Shown here piece by piece: positions 39,000-45,466 of a stretch of DNA of 45,466 nucleotides (positions are counted from its first letter, which is position 1; each line of letters opens with the position of its first letter). Source of the stretch: Micrococcales bacterium (GTDB taxonomy: Bacteria > Actinomycetota > Actinomycetes > S36-B12 > GCA-2699445); assembly GCA_002699445.1 (NCBI GenBank), contig PAAU01000072.1, positions 8,423 to 53,888 on the forward strand, read 5' to 3'. The position numbers were made by a program, and so were the translations under genes. The notes beneath the pieces are model-generated. The model saw only the letters and a program-made list of their open reading frames with translations, was not told the origin of the DNA and did no database searches.

Positions 39000-39614
39000 T
39001 TGTTTCACGTGGAACAAACCGGGCCAGAACCAGGATTCGCTAAATACGAGCAGATCCTAGGGACTCGAGGGATTGAGCTGGGTCTAATTGGGCCTCGTGA
39101 GCGAGACCGCCTCGCCGATCGTCATATCCTGAACTGCGCTGTGGTTGCACGCAGCCAGAAATTGGTTCCCGCGGGATCTGACGTTATTGATGTGGGAAGT
39201 GGCGCTGGATTACCAGGCCTGGTGTGGGCCATCGAAAGACCCGACTTGAAAGTAGTACTGGTTGACTCGCTCCTTCGTCGTAGTGAGTTTCTTACTGACA
39301 CCATTGCTGAACTCGCGCTAACCGATCGGGTTTCCGTGATCCGTGCTAGAGCCGAAGATTTGGTAGACCTCTCGGCAGACGTAGTCACTGCTCGCGCTGT
39401 CGCACCTCTCCCTCGATTAGTGGGTTGGCTTCGCCCACTAATGCGGCCGTCGGGGCAGTTGGTCCTTCTCAAAGGCGCCAAAGCTTCGCAGGAGATCACC
39501 GCCGCAGCACCTCTGGCTAGTGAGTTGGGACTCCGGCCCGCTGAACTAATCACGTTAGATGTAGAGGGTTTGGCGACGCCTACGACCGTGGTCCGCTATC
39601 AAGCTGAGAAGTAG
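39000..39614 (+). CDS. rsmG: 16S rRNA m7G527 methyltransferase RsmG
   Basis: DRHILNCAVVA, VIDVGSGAGLPGLVWAIERP; TTG start inside a parS-like site. Confidence 0.96.
   Translation: MFHVEQTGPEPGFAKYEQILGTRGIELGLIGPRERDRLADRHILNCAVVARSQKLVPAGSDVIDVGSGAGLPGLVWAIERPDLKVVLVDSLLRRSEFLTDTIAELALTDRVSVIRARAEDLVDLSADVVTARAVAPLPRLVGWLRPLMRPSGQLVLLKGAKASQEITAAAPLASELGLRPAELITLDVEGLATPTTVVRYQAEK
39001..39016. promoter_or_regulatory. parS-like site (one mismatch)
   Basis: TGTTTCACGTGGAACA vs consensus TGTTTCACGTGAAACA. Confidence 0.8.
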
Positions 39615-39697
39615 TGCAGATGTGTCATCAACCAATATAGGCATCGGGGGCCCTGCCTAGGTCGTGAAGTTCAATGAGAGACGTAGGCTAGCGGTAT

Positions 39698-40783
39698 GTG
39701 GGGAGTGTTCTTATGAGAACTGTTGACTGGGAAATTGCTATGCCCTTCGGCAGTGTCGTGGTTCCAAGAGACCCAATTCGAAGCAAAGATCCGCGAGGAG
39801 TCACAGTGGATGTTTCACGTGAAACAGTAGCGAGTGGAGCTGACAACAGCCGCGAGCCAATAACGGAGTCGTTTCCGCCGGAAATTGAGTCCCTGCGCGC
39901 CGATCTTCGGCTCGACCCAGCGGACAGAATAGGGCCAAGGGACCGTACTCGTTGTATTGCAGTGGCCAACCAAAAAGGTGGCGTAGCTAAAACGACTACA
40001 GTCGTTAACCTAGCCGCTGCTTTGGCCGTCCTAGGTTGCACTGTCTTGGTGGTCGATATGGATCCGCAGGGGAACGCATCGTCTGCCCTTGGCTTGGATC
40101 GAGAGCCAGGCTCACCGGGTACTTATGAAGTATTAGTCGGGAATAGGTCTGTTAGTGATGCAGCAACGACAGTTTCGGGATTGCCTGGTCTATTAGCGGT
40201 TCCAGCAACGGTAGATCTGGCGGGGGCAGACATTGAGCTAGTCAGTCAGGTGGCGCGCGAGACCAGACTCCGAAAGGCAGTCGAGACGTTCCTAAACCAG
40301 CGTGCGGAAGCAGGTAATCCTATCGACTTCGTGCTGCTGGACTGCCCACCCAGTTTGGGGCTACTAACGGTTAATGCCCTGGTGGCCGCTAACGAGGTAC
40401 TGATCCCACTTCAGAGTGAGTACTATGCGCTTGAAGGGCTGGGCCACCTCGCAAGCACGGTGGATATGATCCAGCAACACCTGAATCCAAATCTCGTTAT
40501 CAGTGCGATTCTTTTGACGATGTTTGACGGTCGAACTCGGATTGCCCCGCAGGTTGCGGAGGAGGTTCGACAGCATTTCCCCGCAGAACTGCTAGAAGCT
40601 GTTGTACCTCGATCCGTCCGTTTATCGGAAGCACCGTCTTATGGCCAAACAGTACTTCAGTACGATCCTGGGTCGGTGGGTGCTCGGGCCTACCTCGCTG
40701 TTGCGCGTGAGTTAGACCAAAGAGATCGACGCCTAGTCGACCTAACAGATCAGCAGGAAAAAGCAGTGACGACGGAAAGCTGA
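39698..40783 (+). CDS. parA: Chromosome partitioning ATPase ParA
   Basis: ANQKGGVAKTTTVVNLAAALA (deviant Walker A), DMDPQGNASSALG; start ambiguous (39698 GTG, 39713 ATG or 39806 GTG = VDVSRETV). Confidence 0.96.
   Translation: MGSVLMRTVDWEIAMPFGSVVVPRDPIRSKDPRGVTVDVSRETVASGADNSREPITESFPPEIESLRADLRLDPADRIGPRDRTRCIAVANQKGGVAKTTTVVNLAAALAVLGCTVLVVDMDPQGNASSALGLDREPGSPGTYEVLVGNRSVSDAATTVSGLPGLLAVPATVDLAGADIELVSQVARETRLRKAVETFLNQRAEAGNPIDFVLLDCPPSLGLLTVNALVAANEVLIPLQSEYYALEGLGHLASTVDMIQQHLNPNLVISAILLTMFDGRTRIAPQVAEEVRQHFPAELLEAVVPRSVRLSEAPSYGQTVLQYDPGSVGARAYLAVARELDQRDRRLVDLTDQQEKAVTTES
39811..39826. promoter_or_regulatory. parS site, perfect palindrome
   Basis: TGTTTCACGTGAAACA. Confidence 0.95.
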
Positions 40784-40806
40784 GCGTTTTCCACAGGAGA
40801 ATCCAC

Positions 40807-40974
40807 ATGCGAGATCAACTTGGGGATGATGGTCAAGATCACCAGATATTCGCCTTTCCCCGCTGGAATTACCTAGATATCGGAAAAAACGGACATATGG
40901 TGCGTAAAGCGTTGCCGGCAGTTTCCACAGGTTGGCGGCTCTGTGCAATACAACAGATGAGGGAGATGCGATGA
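40807..40974 (+). CDS. Putative 55-aa small protein between parA and parB
   Basis: Manual translation MRDQLGDDGQDHQIFAFPRWNYLDIGKNGHMVRKALPAVSTGWRLCAIQQMREMR; AGGAGA 6 nt before ATG; TGA overlaps parB ATG (ATGA). Confidence 0.4.
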   Translation: MRDQLGDDGQDHQIFAFPRWNYLDIGKNGHMVRKALPAVSTGWRLCAIQQMREMR

Positions 40975-41915
40975 CGCAGAAACGTGGTTTAGGACGTGGT
41001 CTCGGGGCGTTAATCCCCACCGCCCCGGTAGCACCTCCAGCATCCGTCGTTGATGTGCGGGAACCCGGCAGCAATGACGGATTGGCTACGGACGAACGTC
41101 TGCTGGACTTTCGGGAGGTTCCGATTGATGTGGTCCTACCGAATCCACGCCAGCCTCGACAGATCTTTGAGGAGGAGGCTCTAGAAGAACTAGTGCACTC
41201 CATCGCAACAGTTGGACTCTTACAACCGATCGTGGTGCGACCCGCCGGTACGGAGTTAGAGTTAGTGGCAGGTGAACGACGGCTAAGAGCGGCGAAACTC
41301 GCCGGGCTTACCAAGATTCCAGCATTCGTGCGAACTACTGAAGACGACGCGATGTTGCGCGATGCCCTTTTGGAAAATCTACACCGGGCCAATCTCAACG
41401 CTCTGGAGGAGGCCGCTGCGTATGAGCAGTTGTTAGCCGACTTTTCCTGTACGCAGGAAATCTTGGCAGAGCGTATCGGACGTTCTCGCTCGCAGATTGC
41501 CAACACCTTGCGACTCCTGAATCTCCCAACGTCAGTGCAACGTCGTGTCGCGGCAGGAGTGCTCAGTGCGGGCCATGCGCGCGCCATATTGGCTGCCGAT
41601 AGTGAGGCGGATATGGAGACCCTGGCGGCCCGAATCGTGGCTGAAGGCCTCAGTGTCAGAGCAACTGAAGAATTAGTGCACGTCGGTCAGGACAAAGACC
41701 AACGAAAGAAGACCCCTCGTAGGCATAGTGGCCCGGTCGAGTACGACGCGGCAGCAGATCGACTATCCGACCGACTGGAAACGCGGGTCCGCATCGAGGG
41801 CAATCAGAAAAAGGGGCGCATCGTTATCGAGTTTGCCGCCGTCGATGATTTGGCGCGAGTAGTGGACATCATCGAAGGAACGTCAAGGACGGAAACATCT
41901 GAGCTAAACCATTAA
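40971..41915 (+). CDS. parB: Chromosome partitioning protein ParB
   Basis: KRGLGRGLGALIP, NPRQPR, GERRLRAAKLAGLTKIPAFVR; start ATG 40971. Confidence 0.97.
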   Translation: MTQKRGLGRGLGALIPTAPVAPPASVVDVREPGSNDGLATDERLLDFREVPIDVVLPNPRQPRQIFEEEALEELVHSIATVGLLQPIVVRPAGTELELVAGERRLRAAKLAGLTKIPAFVRTTEDDAMLRDALLENLHRANLNALEEAAAYEQLLADFSCTQEILAERIGRSRSQIANTLRLLNLPTSVQRRVAAGVLSAGHARAILAADSEADMETLAARIVAEGLSVRATEELVHVGQDKDQRKKTPRRHSGPVEYDAAADRLSDRLETRVRIEGNQKKGRIVIEFAAVDDLARVVDIIEGTSRTETSELNH

Positions 41916-42871
41916 TTTCGCGAGATGGCTCGACGCACCAACTGCGCAAAAAGGGCCCCCAAATCCCGAGATGCCGCTTCAACGGCTTGAGGCAGCAATG
42001 ATGTTTCGGTAATGCCCGGCGATACGTTCACCTCAAGGAAGTGTGGGACACCCTCCGGCGACACAATGAGGTCGATCCGTGAGTAATCCCGCAACACCAT
42101 ATTGGTATGCACAGTCAGGGCCAACTCCTCGACCGCCCGAGTTACGTCCGCAGAAACCCTCGCGGGCGCGAAAAACTCGGTAGTCCCGGCTGTGTAGCGC
42201 GCGTTGTAGTCGTAAAAGCCGCTGTCGGGAACCACTTCGACCGCCGGTAAAACGATGGGACCGTCGTCTCCTTCGACTATCGAAACCGCGAGCTCAGTCC
42301 CGTCGATGTAGCGCTCGACGAGAACTACATCGCCGTAGGCAAATGCACCAACCATCGCTGAGGGTAGTTCATTTACGTCATGGACTATTGCTGCTCCAAG
42401 CGCGGATCCGCCTCGAGTGGGTTTAACAATGAGAGGAAGCTTAAGTCGATCGACGAGCCGATGCATGAGTTGAGGAGCGCCTAACTCACGAAACATTGAG
42501 TGCGGCAGTGCTACCGAATCAGGCGTTGGCAGTCCCCAGTGTCGGACTGCTGCTTTGGCTACGGCCTTATCGAAGGCGATTCGTGCAGAGTCTGCGGATG
42601 AGCCGATATAGGGGATTCCTACCGCGTCGAGAACATCCGCTAGCGAGCCGTCTTCCCCACCGGCTCCGTGGAGTGCCGGTAGGACGCAGTCAGGTTGAGT
42701 AGCGTCGAGACGTTGCAGCAGATCAGCGTCAGCGTCAGAGACCGTGACCGCCATGCCTTGGGTCCTTAATGCTTCAGCAACGCGGCGACCAGATCGGATT
42801 GACACATCGCGCTCAGGCGAGAGACCGCCGCAGAGCACGAGCACCTTAGGAATGTCTTGCGCGGGTGGCAT
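41912..42871 (-). CDS. ddl: D-alanine--D-alanine ligase
   Basis: LCGGLSPERDVSIRSG, LHGAGGEDGSLADVLDAVGIPYIGS, KPTRGGSALGA, LEVNVSPGITETSLLPQA. Confidence 0.93.
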   Translation of the reverse strand: MPPAQDIPKVLVLCGGLSPERDVSIRSGRRVAEALRTQGMAVTVSDADADLLQRLDATQPDCVLPALHGAGGEDGSLADVLDAVGIPYIGSSADSARIAFDKAVAKAAVRHWGLPTPDSVALPHSMFRELGAPQLMHRLVDRLKLPLIVKPTRGGSALGAAIVHDVNELPSAMVGAFAYGDVVLVERYIDGTELAVSIVEGDDGPIVLPAVEVVPDSGFYDYNARYTAGTTEFFAPARVSADVTRAVEELALTVHTNMVLRDYSRIDLIVSPEGVPHFLEVNVSPGITETSLLPQAVEAASRDLGALFAQLVRRAISRN

Positions 42872-42882
42872 AAGCGATCCTC

Positions 42883-44199
42883 TCAGTTCAAGTCCGGTGC
42901 AGGAGCTTCAGAGCCGCTCGGGTGATGAAGACCGGTAGCGGTGCCGAAGGTTTGCCCGATTTCCAGTTCCTGCTCCATCACTCCCGCCAGACGACGAACG
43001 CCTTCTCTGATTCGATCCGGTTCTGGGTAGCAATACGATAGGCGTAGGTTGCGCTGTCCTTGACCGTCTGAGAAAAAACCAGTTCCAGGGACGTAGGCCA
43101 CCATCGCAGAAACAGCTCTGGGCAACATAGCCGTTGCGTCTAGTTGCTCGGGGAGTGTCAGCCAGGAGTAAAAGCCGCCATCTGGACGGGTCCATTCAGT
43201 GCCCGGCGGCATGAGGGTATCGAGGGATTCCAATAGCGCATCGCGTCTCTCGCGGTAGATACCTCGAAAGACGTCTACCTGATCCCGCCAGGGTTGGGTG
43301 GCCAAGAACTCTGAAACGACACCCTGGGTGAAGTTTGAGGGACATAAAACTGCCGCTTCGGCAGCAAGAACTAACTTTTCGCGGACACCATGAGGTGCTA
43401 CCGCCCAACCAACCCTGAGACCAGAAGCCAGTGTCTTGGAGAACGATCCGAGGTAGATCACCTGCTCGGCGTCATCGGCGCGGATTGCGCGGGGAACGGT
43501 TCCGTCGAATCCCAGCAGTGCGTAGGGGTCGTCCTCGAGGATGAGCAAGCCCTCTCGAAGAGCAATATCTAAAATCTCCTTACGGCGCTGGGCCGGCTGA
43601 GTGATCCCGGCAGGATTATGAAATGACGGGATTGTGTAGATCAACTTCAATGTACGTCCCGATGCGCGTACTGCCGAGATAGCTTCATCGAGCGCTTCCG
43701 GGATCAGTCCTTCGCCGTCCATGGGGACGTGCACAACGTCACATTCATAGGAGCGGAAGATTCCAAGAGCTCCGACGTAACTTGGTGCTTCCACCAAGAC
43801 AACATCACCGGGATTGCAAAAAATGCGGACAACAAGATCCAAGGCCATTTGCGATCCACTAGTGACCACAACGTCATCGGGATGAGCTGAGACGCCTACG
43901 TCTGACATCACATCAATGATTTGTTCGCGCAAGACGCTATCGCCTTGACCGGAACCGTACTGAAGAGCCTGAGCGCCACGCTCGCGAAGAAGTCGCGCGG
44001 TTGTATCAGCCAGCGCATCGAGTGGTAGCGCCTCCACGTAGGGCATTCCACCGGCCAACGAGACCACCTCAGGTCGGGAGGCGACGGCGAACAAGGCGCG
44101 GATCTCCGAGGCAGTCATTCCCGCGGCACGATTGGCGTAAGCGGCCACCCACGGATCCAGCCGGGAGCCGGGAATTAGTGGCGGGTCAACGGACGACAC
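42883..44199 (-). CDS. PLP-dependent class I/II aminotransferase (2-aminoadipate/MocR-C-like)
   Basis: VEAPSYVGAL, YTIPSFHNPAGITQP, LEDDPYALLGF, YLGSFSKTLASGLRVGW. Confidence 0.93.
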   Translation of the reverse strand: MSSVDPPLIPGSRLDPWVAAYANRAAGMTASEIRALFAVASRPEVVSLAGGMPYVEALPLDALADTTARLLRERGAQALQYGSGQGDSVLREQIIDVMSDVGVSAHPDDVVVTSGSQMALDLVVRIFCNPGDVVLVEAPSYVGALGIFRSYECDVVHVPMDGEGLIPEALDEAISAVRASGRTLKLIYTIPSFHNPAGITQPAQRRKEILDIALREGLLILEDDPYALLGFDGTVPRAIRADDAEQVIYLGSFSKTLASGLRVGWAVAPHGVREKLVLAAEAAVLCPSNFTQGVVSEFLATQPWRDQVDVFRGIYRERRDALLESLDTLMPPGTEWTRPDGGFYSWLTLPEQLDATAMLPRAVSAMVAYVPGTGFFSDGQGQRNLRLSYCYPEPDRIREGVRRLAGVMEQELEIGQTFGTATGLHHPSGSEAPAPDLN

Positions 44200-44258
44200 G
44201 GTACCTCCTCACTAGCTGTCGAGATGATGTGTGGACTTCTATTCTCTACGATGCCTGA

Positions 44259-44405
44259 GTGAGCGCCAGATTACTAACTCGCGGGGCAGTGTCGGTTGTA
44301 CTTGTTTTTGCCGCCGGGGTGACTATCGGCTTTGCCTGGTCACTGCTGAACAAAAAAGCCGACACGACGTATTTGAGCCAACTCGAACGTGACCGAGTCA
44401 GGTAG
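44259..44405 (+). CDS. Putative small single-TM protein (48 aa)
   Basis: Manual translation VSARLLTRGAVSVVLVFAAGVTIGFAWSLLNKKADTTYLSQLERDRVR; TM plus charged tail; below ORF-track cutoff. Confidence 0.45.
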   Translation: MSARLLTRGAVSVVLVFAAGVTIGFAWSLLNKKADTTYLSQLERDRVR

Positions 44406-45466
44406 GGGAGAAAAAGTCAACGACAGCATCCGCTACAGAGTCGGCGATGGTATCCAATACGGCTGGGTCTGAGAGTTGTTCGCGGTCTCGTGGATCCGCG
44501 ATGTTGCCGCATACCAAGCGGACGGTTGGCATCCGAGTTCGTCGCAAAATATCCCACGTTCTGGCGCCCGGCTCACTAGAAACGTTGGGGATGGACTGAC
44601 TAAGTCCGTCAAGAATGAGCCCAGCCAGCATCTGTCCTGGCACGGATAGTGAACTGCTGTCCCGTCCGTAGTGGTACGCCGATATGCCGTGTGATTGGTC
44701 GGTGAGACTGAACAACGCAATCGACAATACGAGATCAGCTTCGAGTTCGTTGCAGAACCGAGCGCGTTCTACTTCCGAATCGTCAGTGAGGACAGTGGGT
44801 CGAGTTGTAGTGGTCCGAGCACCCTGTGGTCCTAGTCGGCGTTGAATGCGCGCAGCTATATCACGGGATATTGCGGTGCATTCGACGATGGACTCCAACT
44901 GTAGAACTGCTGGGTCGAGGACCACGATCTTGCCCTGAACCCCGGTACGAAGTTGTTGCAACGAGGCACGCTCTCTGACGCTGTGGCTGGACTCGTTGCC
45001 CCCGACGGTACGACGAAGTTGACCAAAGCCTCTGAAAGTTGCGGGACCGCAGACGCCGTCTACTTTCAGTCCAACGTTGTGCTGAAAGTCCCGCAAAGCT
45101 TTGTCGGTGAAGGGACCGAACTCACCATCTTCCCGACCGCAGGAAAAACCCATCGCATTCAACCGGTTCTGTAGTTGGAGGACGTCCTCCCCGATCGTTG
45201 GGTGATTTGGATTTAAGGACAGGACTCGATCACCCAGTTGCCAGCGGGCTTCCTCCAGTCGACGAAACGTCTCGGGACCTACGATGCCATCCACCGTTAT
45301 GCCTCGCTCCTGCTGGAAGCGGCGTACGGCAAACTCAACGGCGTCATCGAAATCCGCACTGATGAGTTGAGTGGTCTCCCAATCGGCGGGTTCAGTCACA
45401 CGTTCTAAAGGCCCGGAACGCAATCGATCCCGGCCAGACTCTTGCTCGGCGACCCGAGAGCCCGGC
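44398..45466 (-). CDS. cwlM: CwlM-like protein: peptidoglycan-binding domains plus degenerate amidase_3 domain; 5' end may lie outside window
   Basis: Two PG_binding_1 repeats (VDGIVGPETFRRL, VDGVCGPATFRGF); RTWDILRRTRMPTVRLVCGNIADPRDREQL; reading frame open to the right edge. Confidence 0.85.
   Translation of the reverse strand, partial: PGSRVAEQESGRDRLRSGPLERVTEPADWETTQLISADFDDAVEFAVRRFQQERGITVDGIVGPETFRRLEEARWQLGDRVLSLNPNHPTIGEDVLQLQNRLNAMGFSCGREDGEFGPFTDKALRDFQHNVGLKVDGVCGPATFRGFGQLRRTVGGNESSHSVRERASLQQLRTGVQGKIVVLDPAVLQLESIVECTAISRDIAARIQRRLGPQGARTTTTRPTVLTDDSEVERARFCNELEADLVLSIALFSLTDQSHGISAYHYGRDSSSLSVPGQMLAGLILDGLSQSIPNVSSEPGARTWDILRRTRMPTVRLVCGNIADPRDREQLSDPAVLDTIADSVADAVVDFFSPT

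Noticed and set aside
40742-41587. 281-aa minus-strand ORF over parA/parB
   Set aside because: Antisense to well-supported parB; Ser/Arg-rich composition typical of a shadow ORF
1-45466. CRISPR arrays, transposases, integrases, prophage or toxin-antitoxin modules
   Set aside because: No spaced direct repeats of CRISPR size and no recognisable mobile-element or defence proteins seen on either strand

Overview
Actinobacterial replication-origin region, judged from gene content and order. Leftward from dnaA (minus strand): dnaA, dnaN, recF, DUF721/dciA, gyrB, gyrA, DUF3566 gene, tRNA-Ile, a DLW-39-type small gene, tRNA-Ala, ppiA, rhomboid protease. These are followed by the crgA / class E sortase / trpG-pabA / pknB-pbpA-rodA-pstP-fhaB-fhaA cell-wall and Ser/Thr-kinase cluster and tRNA-Leu. 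Rightward (plus strand): rpmH, rnpA, yidD, yidC, jag, rsmG, parA, parB, then ddl, an aminotransferase and a CwlM-like protein. The left ~13 kb is more accessory: PAP2 phosphatase, voltage-gated K+ channel, MFS transporter, alpha/beta hydrolase, PlsB plus HAD-PlsC acyltransferases, a HisA/PriA-like TIM barrel with missing catalytic residues, a NodB-like deacetylase, GNAT and AI-2E transporter. No CRISPR, prophage, transposon or defence island was recognised. Best second-look items: (1) the degenerate PriA paralog; (2) a DnaA-trio/BUS-like unwinding element next to a DnaA-box-like site in the dnaA-dnaN gap; (3) a 55-codon ORF between parA and parB with a good Shine-Dalgarno and ATGA coupling to parB; (4) a 36-codon predicted membrane microORF in the origin region; (5) a DnaA-box-like cluster between crgA and an EamA gene; (6) a CwlM-like pseudo-amidase apparently lacking the C-terminal tail. 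All assignments come from reading motifs by eye; no database search was run.
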